Shown: positions 25,342-33,185 of the stretch, piece by piece | Layout: the number at the start of each line of letters is the position of its first letter | Numbering within the stretch: the stretch's first letter is position 1 | Assembly: GCA_965533275.1 (NCBI GenBank) | Contig: CBESWG010000006.1 | Span: 1-64,000, forward strand | Reading direction: 5' to 3' | Length of the DNA: 64,000 nucleotides | Source of the DNA: JAUXEH01 sp965533275 | GTDB lineage: Bacteria > Acidobacteriota > Aminicenantia > Aminicenantales > Aminicenantaceae | Notes under the pieces: model-generated | Database searches by the model: none | The model's input: only the letters and a program-made list of their open reading frames with translations | Told to the model about the DNA's origin: nothing | Translations under genes and position numbers: made by a program

Positions 25342-27879
25342 ATGCAAAAATCGCCAAGGATATTCGTCTATTCATTCTTGATTTTTATGCTGTTGGCACC
25401 CATCTTCGTAAGCTGCACAGCCCCGGTGACCAAAATCCCAGTCCGCGCCTACAACGGGTCCTACCCGGATGCCTTCAATGCCAGAGTGGCGTGGCCCATA
25501 GGCGGCATCGGCGCCGGCATGATCTGTCTCGAAGGTCGGGGGGCTATCTCCCATGTGTCTGTCCGAAACAAAATGGAGTTGTTCAACGAGCCCTGCTCCT
25601 TTGCCGCGGTCTGCATTTTAGGTGAGGACGGCAATACCGCCCGTGTACTGGAGGGCCAGGTCCCCGATTGGAAGATCTTTGGCGGCCCAAGAACAGGAAA
25701 CGGTGCAGCCGGCACAAGCTACGGGCTGCCGCGGTTCCAGGAATCTAAGTTCCTGGCCCGCTTCCCCTTCGGCACTGTCGCACTCCATGATCCCGATGTC
25801 CCACTGAAAGCCACGATCACGGGATGGAGCCCCTTCATTCCCGGAGACGCGGACAACGCCAGCCTCCCGGTGGGTACGCTGGAATACACCTTCGAGAATC
25901 CGACCGGCCGGGCCATGGATGTGGTTTTCTCCTACAACTCTAAAAATTTCATGGCGGTCGGCCGCGAAGGCAACACCGTGAAGCCCATCAGGAACGGATT
26001 CGTCCTCTGGCAGGATGGCACGGAGAACAATCCGGAGCACCAGGGGGGGTACGCTGTCTTTGTCGAAGACGACAACGCCGTTGTCGACCACTGCTGGTTC
26101 AAGGGGGGATGGTGGGATGCGCTGACACTCACATGGGAAAACATCGAATCCGGTGTGCCAATGGACAATCCGCCTGTGGAGGGAGCATGCCCAGGGGCGT
26201 CACTTTTTGTCCCCTTCACATTAGAGGCCGGCGAAGAAAAAACCGTAAAGCTCATGATCGCCTGGTATGTTCCGGAAACAAATCTGAGGCTCGGAACCGA
26301 CCTTGACCCTTCACTCCTGACCGTGGACCCGACCTGCTGTGAATCCGGCAACTTCGTCCCCTGGTATGCGGGCCGGTTCTCAGACATCTGCGATGTCGCG
26401 GAATACTGGCGTTTCCGCTGCGACGACCTGCGCCAGAAAACCAAGCTGTTCACGGACACCTTCTACGATACCGACCTCCCGGCGGAGGTCATCGAGGCCG
26501 CGGCAGCCAACCTGACCATCCTGAAGACCCCCACGGTGCTCAGGCAGAAAGACGGGAGATACTGGTGTTTCGAGGGATGTTCCGACGACAGGGGCTGCTG
26601 CCATGGATCCTGTACCCATGTGTGGAACTACGCCCAGGCGGTCGCCCATCTCTTCCCCAGCCTGGAGAGGAGCCTGCGGGAAACGGAGTTTCTAAACAGC
26701 CAGGACGAGCGGGGCCACCAGACCTTCCGCACTCCCCTCCCCATCCGCCCCCCGGCCCATGATTTCCACGCGGCCTCCGACGGGCAGCTGGGCGGCATCA
26801 TGAAGGTCTACCGGGAGTGGCGCATCTCAGGGGACACGGAATGGCTGCAGTCCCTCTGGCCAAAAGTCCGGCAGAGCCTAGACTACTGCATCCGAACCTG
26901 GGATCCCAAGGGAAAAGGAGTGCTGGAGGAACCCCACCACAACACCTATGACATCGAATACTGGGGCCCTGATGGGCACTGTTCAAGTTTCTATCTGGGC
27001 GCCCTGGAAGCGGCGGTCAGGATGGGAGAGGTACTGGAGGACGACGTTCAAAGCTATGCGAAGCTCCTGGAAAAAGGGAAGGCATTCTATGAGGCAGAAC
27101 TCTACAACGGCGAATACTTCATCCAGAAGATCCAGACCGATGGCCTGGTGGCCACGTATCCGGGGATCGATTATTCAGGGAACGGCGGCGGCTACCAGAA
27201 GATCATCGACAAGCTCAACCAGGACGGCCCCAAGTACCAGTATGGCACAGGCTGCCTCTCGGATGGGGTCCTCGGCTTCTGGATCGGCCTGGCGTGCGGG
27301 CTGGATGAGATCGTCGATGCGGACAAGGTCACGAGCCACCTCCTCGCCGTGCACAAATACAACCTGAAGCGGGACCTCAGGGACTTCGCGAATCCCCAGC
27401 GCCCGTCATTTGCCATGGGAAACGAGGGCGGACTGCTGCTGTGCACATGGCCGCGGGGCGGTGAGCTTTCCATCCCCTTTGTCTACAGCAACGAGGTCTG
27501 GACGGGGATCGAGTATCAGGTCGCCTCCCACCTGATGTTCGAAGGCAGAGTCGAAGAGGGGCTGGACATCGTGCGCGAATGCAGGGACCGCTACGACGGC
27601 CGGATCCGGAATCCCTTCAACGAGTACGAATGCGGCCACTGGTACGGCCGGGCTCTCTCCAGCTACGGGCTGATCCAGGGTTTGACCGGGGTCCGCTACG
27701 ACGCCGTTGAAAAGACCCTCTACATCGACTCTCGTTTAGGAGATTCCTTCCGGAGTTTCCTGTCCACGGACGGAGGCTTCGGCACGGCCGGATTGAAGGC
27801 AGGCCGGCCCTTCCTGGACGTCAAAATGGGTACGATAGAGATCGAACGTATCGTAGTCTCGGGTGAGGAACATAATTGA
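25342..27879 (+). CDS. GH116 family beta-glucosidase / glucosylceramidase (GBA2-like), lipoprotein
   Basis: The 845-residue protein has the GH116 two-domain plan: an N-terminal beta domain (AWPIGGIGAGMICLEGRGA) and a C-terminal alpha/alpha barrel. The nucleophile Glu lies in NTYDIEYWGPDG (about residue 539) and the acid/base Asp in GTGCLSDGVLGFW (about 641), as in TxGH116 and human GBA2. The C-terminal signature NPFNEYECGHWYGRALSSYG is present. Start 25342 is preferred over 25321 because GAGGAGG sits 7 bases before it and the signal peptide with lipobox IFVSC begins there. It probably releases glucose from beta-glucosides or glucosylated lipids at the cell surface. An oxidoreductase relic overlaps the stop. 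Confidence 0.92.
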   Translation: MQKSPRIFVYSFLIFMLLAPIFVSCTAPVTKIPVRAYNGSYPDAFNARVAWPIGGIGAGMICLEGRGAISHVSVRNKMELFNEPCSFAAVCILGEDGNTARVLEGQVPDWKIFGGPRTGNGAAGTSYGLPRFQESKFLARFPFGTVALHDPDVPLKATITGWSPFIPGDADNASLPVGTLEYTFENPTGRAMDVVFSYNSKNFMAVGREGNTVKPIRNGFVLWQDGTENNPEHQGGYAVFVEDDNAVVDHCWFKGGWWDALTLTWENIESGVPMDNPPVEGACPGASLFVPFTLEAGEEKTVKLMIAWYVPETNLRLGTDLDPSLLTVDPTCCESGNFVPWYAGRFSDICDVAEYWRFRCDDLRQKTKLFTDTFYDTDLPAEVIEAAAANLTILKTPTVLRQKDGRYWCFEGCSDDRGCCHGSCTHVWNYAQAVAHLFPSLERSLRETEFLNSQDERGHQTFRTPLPIRPPAHDFHAASDGQLGGIMKVYREWRISGDTEWLQSLWPKVRQSLDYCIRTWDPKGKGVLEEPHHNTYDIEYWGPDGHCSSFYLGALEAAVRMGEVLEDDVQSYAKLLEKGKAFYEAELYNGEYFIQKIQTDGLVATYPGIDYSGNGGGYQKIIDKLNQDGPKYQYGTGCLSDGVLGFWIGLACGLDEIVDADKVTSHLLAVHKYNLKRDLRDFANPQRPSFAMGNEGGLLLCTWPRGGELSIPFVYSNEVWTGIEYQVASHLMFEGRVEEGLDIVRECRDRYDGRIRNPFNEYECGHWYGRALSSYGLIQGLTGVRYDAVEKTLYIDSRLGDSFRSFLSTDGGFGTAGLKAGRPFLDVKMGTIEIERIVVSGEEHN

Positions 27880-27979
27880 ACTATAATGCCATTGTCATCG
27901 GATCGGGTCTGGGCGGCCTCGCGCCGTGCTCGGCAGCGGCTATATGGTCGCCAGAGAGATACTTAAGAAGGACGATTAA
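27876..27979 (+). pseudogene. Relic of an FAD-dependent oxidoreductase: only the two ends remain
   Basis: From a TTG overlapping the GH116 stop (ATTGA) the frame reads LNYNAIVIGSGLGGLA, a textbook N-terminal dinucleotide-binding motif of phytoene-desaturase/amine-oxidase-type flavoproteins. About 50 bases later, in another frame, VLGSGYMVAREILKKDD ends at a TAA (27977-27979), the usual C-terminal helix of the same family. The middle, normally over 1 kb, is missing. It was probably once translated with the GH116 gene. Its tail overlaps the end of the helicase gene on the other strand. Confidence 0.65.
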
Positions 27980-30204
27980 TCAACAGCCGGCTTGAGGTTG
28001 GACAGTTCGATGTCCATGTTCAGGCGGGGGCCGCCCTCAAACTGGACGATCACCCGTTCCTTCTCCTGCTCGGTAAACAATTTTTCCACACGGCCCGGGC
28101 CGAGCGTCGGATGATCGACGCGTTTTCCTTTGCCGAAAGGATGGCTGGACTCCTTTTGTTTTTCTGTGGGACGTGGCTGGAAAACAGTGCGAACGGATTC
28201 AGATGGAGGGGGAGGAGGAGTTGGAGTGGCAGGCCTCTTGCCAGAGGGATAACGCCCTGAGGCTTTCATCCCTCTTTTTGGTCTCCAGAAAGCGGGATCG
28301 GGACGAACGACCTCCAGCCCCTCCAGGTCGGCCAGGAAAATAGACCGCCTGTGCTCCCTGGCTAAGCCGTTCACAGTCCGGCTTCTGGAAAGGCTCAGGG
28401 ACAGGAATTTTTCCGCCCGTGTGATGCCCACAAAAAGCAGCCGCCGCTCCTCTTCCATGCCCGCATCCGATGCCCGGCTCCGCTCATGGGGAATGATACC
28501 ATCTTCCACTCCGATGATCCGAACTGCAGGAAATTCCAACCCCTTGGCGGCATGGAGGGTCATCAGGGATACGGCGCCTGCCTCCCTGTCAAAACAGTCC
28601 GGGTCACTGAGCAGAGACAGCTGCCTCAGGTACTCCTCGGGCCCGGAAGATTCCTCTTCATCGAACCGTGCCGCTGAACCCAAAAGCTCACCGACATTAT
28701 CGAGGGCATCCTCGTTCTTTTCCTTCTCAAGCACTTCCTTCAAGCCGGACTTAGTGAAAATCGCGGTCACAATGTCGGCAACGGGCCGGCTTTTCAGGAC
28801 TCGCAGTTCCTCGATCAGCTCGACAAAAGCCTTGATCTTCTTTAGGGACGCTGTCCCGACACCCGGGATCTGTTCGTCACACGCCAACACGGTCCACATA
28901 TCCACTCCGGCGGATTCCGCTTGCTGGGCGACGGCCTGAACGGTGGCCGCACCAATGCCTCTTGCCGGGCGGTTAATGATTCGGAGCAGGGCGACACGAT
29001 CCAGCGGATTGACCAGGAGGCGCAGGTAAGCCAGGACATCCTTGATCTCCTTGCGCCTGTAGAATTCCACACCCCGGACGATCTGGTAGGGGATATCGGT
29101 GGCATACAGGCCCTCTTCGAGAGAGCGGCTCATCGCGTTGGTGCGGTAAAAAAGGGCGATGTCCCGGTAGTCCAATCCACTTTTTGCTCTCAGATCCAGG
29201 ATCCAGTCGGCCGCTCCCCTCGCTTCGTCGGTCTCATCCGGATACTCATACAGCCTGGGGTTCTCCCCCCCCTCGTTTTGGGCGATCAGACGTTTGGCCT
29301 TGCGCTGAGTGTTGCCCTTGATCAAGCTGTCGGCCAGATCGAGCACCTGAGGTGTAGACCGGAAATTGTACTCCAGGCGGACCACCTTCGCCTGCGGCCA
29401 ATCCTTTTCAAAAGCAAGGATATTGGAGATGTCGGCCCCTCTCCAACCATAGATGGACTGGTCGGGATCTCCCGTAACAAAAAAATTCCCGTGTTTTTCC
29501 GCCAACTTCCGGGAGATTCGGTACTGGCTGGCATTGGTGTCCTGATACTCATCCACAAGAATATAGAGATAGCGGCGGCTCAATTTGGCGGCAAGATCGG
29601 GATCTTGCTCCAGGACCAGCGCCACACGCATGAGCAGATCATCGAAATCCAGGGCTGCGCTGCGATCCAGCTGTTTCTGATAGGCCTGGTAATAGTCTTT
29701 GATCACTTTCGACAGCAGATCAAAACCCGGGTCAGAGATGTTGTCGGGTGTCAGAAGCTGGTTCTTGAAGCGGCTGATCCGCCGCAGCACTCTGGCAGGA
29801 GGGAAAAGCTGGAAATCCAGGCCGGACTCCCGGCAGGCTTCCCTGAGGGCGGCCTTGCGATCCGCTTCGTCATAGATGGTGAAGGAGGCCTGCAAGCCCG
29901 CCTGGCCGGCAAATTCCCTGAGGAGGCGGGCGCAGAGGCTGTGAAAAGTGGACAGGGTGGCGCCAGCTGCAACGCCCATTTCATTCAGCCGGGTGCGCAT
30001 CTCCTCTGCGGCTTTGTTGGTGAAGGTCAATCCCAGAATGGATCTGGGGGGAACGCCCCGGCTGACCAGCCAGGCCACCCTGCGTGTGATCACTCGTGTT
30101 TTTCCGGATCCCGGGCCGGCCACTACCAGCATGGGGCCATCCAGATGGGTGACAGCCTCCTTCTGGGCATCGGTCAGGTCCGCTAGTATTTCTTCAGCTC
30201 TCAA
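27976..30204 (-). CDS. ATP-dependent DNA helicase, UvrD/PcrA/Rep superfamily 1A
   Basis: The protein shows all SF1A motifs: Q-motif region LTDAQKEAVTH, Walker A AGPGSGKTRVITRR, GLTFTNKAAEEM, motif II VDEYQDTN, GDPDQSIYGWRGA, LEYNFRST, VSLMTLHAAKGLEFP and FVGITRAEKFL. It is about 740 residues and unwinds DNA 3' to 5' in repair or replication restart. The C-terminal 100 residues are Pro/Ser/Lys-rich, ending in a tail like that of PcrA (VDHPTLGPGRVEKLF). I place the start at a TTG (30204) with GAGG five bases upstream; the in-frame ATG at 30249 would add 15 residues encoded by a remnant of another gene. Confidence 0.93.
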   Translation of the reverse strand: MRAEEILADLTDAQKEAVTHLDGPMLVVAGPGSGKTRVITRRVAWLVSRGVPPRSILGLTFTNKAAEEMRTRLNEMGVAAGATLSTFHSLCARLLREFAGQAGLQASFTIYDEADRKAALREACRESGLDFQLFPPARVLRRISRFKNQLLTPDNISDPGFDLLSKVIKDYYQAYQKQLDRSAALDFDDLLMRVALVLEQDPDLAAKLSRRYLYILVDEYQDTNASQYRISRKLAEKHGNFFVTGDPDQSIYGWRGADISNILAFEKDWPQAKVVRLEYNFRSTPQVLDLADSLIKGNTQRKAKRLIAQNEGGENPRLYEYPDETDEARGAADWILDLRAKSGLDYRDIALFYRTNAMSRSLEEGLYATDIPYQIVRGVEFYRRKEIKDVLAYLRLLVNPLDRVALLRIINRPARGIGAATVQAVAQQAESAGVDMWTVLACDEQIPGVGTASLKKIKAFVELIEELRVLKSRPVADIVTAIFTKSGLKEVLEKEKNEDALDNVGELLGSAARFDEEESSGPEEYLRQLSLLSDPDCFDREAGAVSLMTLHAAKGLEFPAVRIIGVEDGIIPHERSRASDAGMEEERRLLFVGITRAEKFLSLSLSRSRTVNGLAREHRRSIFLADLEGLEVVRPDPAFWRPKRGMKASGRYPSGKRPATPTPPPPPSESVRTVFQPRPTEKQKESSHPFGKGKRVDHPTLGPGRVEKLFTEQEKERVIVQFEGGPRLNMDIELSNLKPAVD

Positions 30205-30304
30205 TATTTCCTCTTTTCCTTTCTGTGCCGGACAGGAGATGCCAGACATGTAATTCCATTCGCAGGATTAAAACAACTATGGCTGGTGCACAAACATACT
30301 CCAT
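30194..30304 (-). pseudogene. Internally deleted remnant of a paralogue of the membrane-protein gene at 23141
   Basis: A 36-codon frame reads MEYVCAPAIVV...LHVWHLLSGTERK. Its ends match the start (MKYVCAVV) and end (YYVWHLLSGTAWN) of the membrane protein at 23141-23947. At DNA level 30225-30244 is identical to 23154-23173 over 20 bases and 30288-30300 to 23877-23889 over 13, with further similarity on the outer side including GGTCAAATC. About 700 bases of the middle are absent. It overlaps the 5' end of the helicase gene. Expression is doubtful. Confidence 0.65.
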
Positions 30305-30404
30305 CCAATCTTGGTGGTCAAATCAGCTTTGCATGTTTCCACATAAAGAGTTGTCATGGAACAGGGAAGGCAGTAATATGCACATCAGCAGCAAGGAGTA
30401 AACC

Positions 30405-31082
30405 ATGACCTACAATCATCCTATTCGTGTTTGCATCTGCATCTTAGTCCTTGGCCTCTTCACTGGTATGAATCTAGCCGGCACCATGCGAGATCCTGGG
30501 ACAAAAGAGTTTGATCTCGGCCCAGCCGTACAAACCTCGGGCGGGCTGCAGGTAAAACTCGAGGATTTCCCCGCGGAGGGACATATTCTGGATATCGGTG
30601 GTGGAGGGGAAGGGATCATCGGACAGCTGAAAGGAAGCCAGGTCATCGCCATCGACATCAGCAAGCGTGAGCTTGAAGATGCCCCGCCAGGCCCACTCAA
30701 GATCGAGATGGACGCGAGGGACCTCAAGTTTCTCGATGGGGCTTTCAAGACTGTGACTGTCTTTTTCACTTTCATGTACATCGACGACAGCGACCACGGG
30801 AAGGTCTTCCAGGAGATCCATCGCGTGCTAGAGACCGGGGGCCGGCTCCTGATCTGGGACGTCACCCTGGCCGAACGCCCCGATCCCCAGAGGAAAATGG
30901 CGCTTTTTATGCTCACCATCACGCTCCCTCAAATAGAGGTAAAAACCGGATACGGAGTGCGCTGGCCCGAGGGGGGAAGGCCCCTGTCCCACTACCTGAA
31001 CCTGGCAGAGGATGTCGGATTCGAGGTGAGCGTAAAAAACGTCGACGGCAAATTGTTTTTCATGGAGATGATCAAGAAATAG
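30405..31082 (+). CDS. Class I SAM-dependent methyltransferase with an N-terminal signal-like segment
   Basis: The 225-residue protein has methyltransferase motif I HILDIGGGGEGIIGQL (about 61-76), VIAIDISKRELEDA, an acidic motif MDARDLKFLDGAFKTV and a late LETGGRLLIWDVTL strand. Unusually, the first 25 residues (RVCICILVLGLFTGMNLAG) look like a Sec signal or membrane anchor, which is odd for an enzyme that needs cytoplasmic SAM; it may be membrane-anchored facing inward. AAGGAG lies 6 bases before the ATG. It points away from the helicase gene. Substrate unknown. Confidence 0.8.
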   Translation: MTYNHPIRVCICILVLGLFTGMNLAGTMRDPGTKEFDLGPAVQTSGGLQVKLEDFPAEGHILDIGGGGEGIIGQLKGSQVIAIDISKRELEDAPPGPLKIEMDARDLKFLDGAFKTVTVFFTFMYIDDSDHGKVFQEIHRVLETGGRLLIWDVTLAERPDPQRKMALFMLTITLPQIEVKTGYGVRWPEGGRPLSHYLNLAEDVGFEVSVKNVDGKLFFMEMIKK

Positions 31083-31189
31083 CATGTCCCGCATCGGTCG
31101 GGTTCGGTCCCAGTGATTTTTTTTACCCGCAATTCACGTATACTTGTCTCACAAGGAATTCAAAATATCCCATGAAGGAGGGATCGAGG

Positions 31190-31732
31190 ATGGATGACAT
31201 TAAGGACAAGCTCCCGGAGCAGGACCGGGATAAGATGATGGATACACAAATGAAGATGATGGCGGTCAACAAAAACCATGCATTCCTCAAGAACCTGGTC
31301 GGAGAATGGGACGTAAAGACCAAGGCCTGGATGGAGCCAGGCGGAGAGCCCACTGAGTCCCACAGTTTTTCTTCAGCAGAGATGATCATGGGAGGCCGCT
31401 TCCTCAGGGCAAATTTCAAGGGAATGATGTTCGGACAGCCCTTTGAAGGCCTGCAGATCGTTGGATTCGACAATCACAAGGAAAAGATCATTTCCCTCTG
31501 GATCGACAGCTCCAGCACGACATTTTTCCTGACCGAGGGTACCCTCGACCTGGATAATAGCACTATCACTGAGGAAGGGACTTGGCCCGATCCCATGACC
31601 GGTGGGGTCATTGAGGTCAAGGCGATCACGACACTGATCGGACAGGATGAATACACATATCAGATGTATATGACCGGACCGGATGGAAACGAATTCAAAT
31701 CCATGGAAAATCAATACCTCAGAAAGGAATAA
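31190..31732 (+). CDS. DUF1579 family protein
   Basis: The protein has about 180 residues with the DUF1579 pattern FLKNLVGEWDVKTKAWMEPG near residue 28, AEMIMGGRFLRANFKG, FEGLQIVGFDNHKEK and FFLTEGTLD. These are small lipocalin-like beta-barrel proteins of unknown function. I prefer the ATG at 31190 over the one at 31172 because GGAGGG is 8 bases before it. A VOC-family gene follows after 11 bases, so the two are probably co-transcribed. No signal peptide is present. Confidence 0.85.
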   Translation: MDDIKDKLPEQDRDKMMDTQMKMMAVNKNHAFLKNLVGEWDVKTKAWMEPGGEPTESHSFSSAEMIMGGRFLRANFKGMMFGQPFEGLQIVGFDNHKEKIISLWIDSSSTTFFLTEGTLDLDNSTITEEGTWPDPMTGGVIEVKAITTLIGQDEYTYQMYMTGPDGNEFKSMENQYLRKE

Positions 31733-31743
31733 AGGAGAGAAGG

Positions 31744-32544
31744 ATGGAAGAGATAAAAAAACACGAACCGCGCACCTTCAGCTGGATCGACCTGGCTACG
31801 ACCGACCTGGAAGCCGCCAAGACATTCTATACGAAGCTGTTCGCGCTGACGGCCGTGGACACTCCTGCAGGGCCCGGCACGGCCTATACCATGCTCAACC
31901 TCAACGACAAGCCCGTGGCTGCCATTTTCGCGATCACGAAGGAGCAGCTGGAAGATGACATGCGGCCTCACTGGGACTCCTATGTGACCGTGGACGACGT
32001 GGAAGAGACCGTGAACAAAGTAAAATTCCTGGGAGGATCGGCCCCGCAGCTGCCCTTCGAAGTCTCTGATGCGGGACGGTTGGGCATCGTCCGAGATCCA
32101 ACAGGCGCGATCCTGGCGCTGTGGCAGCCCAACCAGGAGATCGGGGCTCGTTTCAAAAACATCCCCGGCTCCCTGTGCTGGAACGAGCTGGTCACCACCG
32201 ACGCTGAGCGATCGAAATATTTCTTTACGCACCTTCTGGGCTGGAAGTCCCACACCACAGAGATGCCCAACATCACCTACACAACCTTTCTGGTGGATGA
32301 GAAGCCCGTGGCGGGCATGTACCAGATGCCGGATACTATTGAGGATGTCCCTTCCCACTGGCTGCCGTACTTTGCGGTCGAAGACTGCGACCAGAGCTGC
32401 GCCAAGGCCCAGGAACTCGGTGCTGTGGTTCTAAAGGCCCCCACCGACATCCCCGAAACCGGCAGGTACGCGGTCCTGCAGGATCCCCAGGGAGCGGCCT
32501 TCGCCATCCTCAAGATGGAGCCCATGGAGGAACAGCCGAAATAG
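31744..32544 (+). CDS. VOC (glyoxalase/bleomycin-resistance) family protein, two modules
   Basis: The 266-residue protein has two tandem VOC modules. The first (about 10-130) opens with FSWIDLATTDLEAAKTFYTKLF and closes near IVRDPTGAILALWQP; the second (about 140-260) opens with CWNELVTTDAERSKYFFTHLLGW and closes with VLQDPQGAAFAILKM. This resembles the hydroxylase-like CGGYF/CFP30B group. Members act on small molecules with or without a metal; the substrate cannot be deduced. AGGAG overlaps the end of the DUF1579 gene, consistent with one operon. Confidence 0.88.
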   Translation: MEEIKKHEPRTFSWIDLATTDLEAAKTFYTKLFALTAVDTPAGPGTAYTMLNLNDKPVAAIFAITKEQLEDDMRPHWDSYVTVDDVEETVNKVKFLGGSAPQLPFEVSDAGRLGIVRDPTGAILALWQPNQEIGARFKNIPGSLCWNELVTTDAERSKYFFTHLLGWKSHTTEMPNITYTTFLVDEKPVAGMYQMPDTIEDVPSHWLPYFAVEDCDQSCAKAQELGAVVLKAPTDIPETGRYAVLQDPQGAAFAILKMEPMEEQPK

Positions 32545-32680
32545 TTTCGAAGGGCCTCTCATCGCCCGGGGTGAGATGTGACACACTATATTCACCCCTG
32601 ATACCCCCACTTTAGACGATTGTCCTTCTTCAGGCCCTCTGAGACAATAGGCTCTATTTACAAGGGACAGATGGGATCCC

Positions 32681-33172
32681 ATGCGAAAAATAGAGCTAAA
32701 GAACAAGATCGACCGCGGCAGCCAGAGCGGCCTCACTTTGATTGAGCTGCTGATCATTGTCGCGATCATCGGCACACTGATGATGATCGCCATCCCCACC
32801 TCTATAAACATGCTCGAAAAAGCGTATATCAAGCGTGCGTGTGCCGACATTTTGCATCTGAGCCAAAAGCTCACGAACCACCTATACGACCATGGGTCGC
32901 TTCCCGAGCAGCTGGACAGTATTCCCGCTGTCGACCTGATAGATCCCTGGGGGAATCCCTATCAGTATCTGATCATCCTCGGCAAAAAAAAGAACGAGAT
33001 CAAAGGCAAGTGGAGGAAAGACCGCTTCCTGGTGCCCATCAACGCAGATTTCGATCTGTACAGCATGGGAAAGGATGGAAAAACCACTGCTCCCCTGACC
33101 GCCAAGGCCAGCCATGATGACATCATACGAGCCAATAACGGGCGCTACGTGGGCCTGGCCTCGAAATACTGA
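32681..33172 (+). CDS. Type II secretion / type IV pilin-like pseudopilin (GspG-like)
   Basis: The 163-residue protein has a class III signal, QSGLTLIELLIIVAIIGTLMM, with the prepilin peptidase site after Gly17 and the conserved Glu at +5 (Glu22). The C-terminal part has DPWGNPYQYLI and FDLYSMGKDGK, the segments that in GspG build the calcium-binding loop. It would be an inner-membrane pseudopilin assembled by a type II secretion or type IV pilus machine; no other component is encoded in the window. The HD-GYP gene begins 13 bases later. Confidence 0.88.
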   Translation: MRKIELKNKIDRGSQSGLTLIELLIIVAIIGTLMMIAIPTSINMLEKAYIKRACADILHLSQKLTNHLYDHGSLPEQLDSIPAVDLIDPWGNPYQYLIILGKKKNEIKGKWRKDRFLVPINADFDLYSMGKDGKTTAPLTAKASHDDIIRANNGRYVGLASKY

Positions 33173-33185
33173 CCGGAAAAGTTAA

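Noticed and set aside
31083..31135. Terminator after the methyltransferase gene (T-run of eight)
   Set aside because: The T-run is not directly preceded by a convincing GC-rich stem; GGG-6-CCC is too short to rely on.
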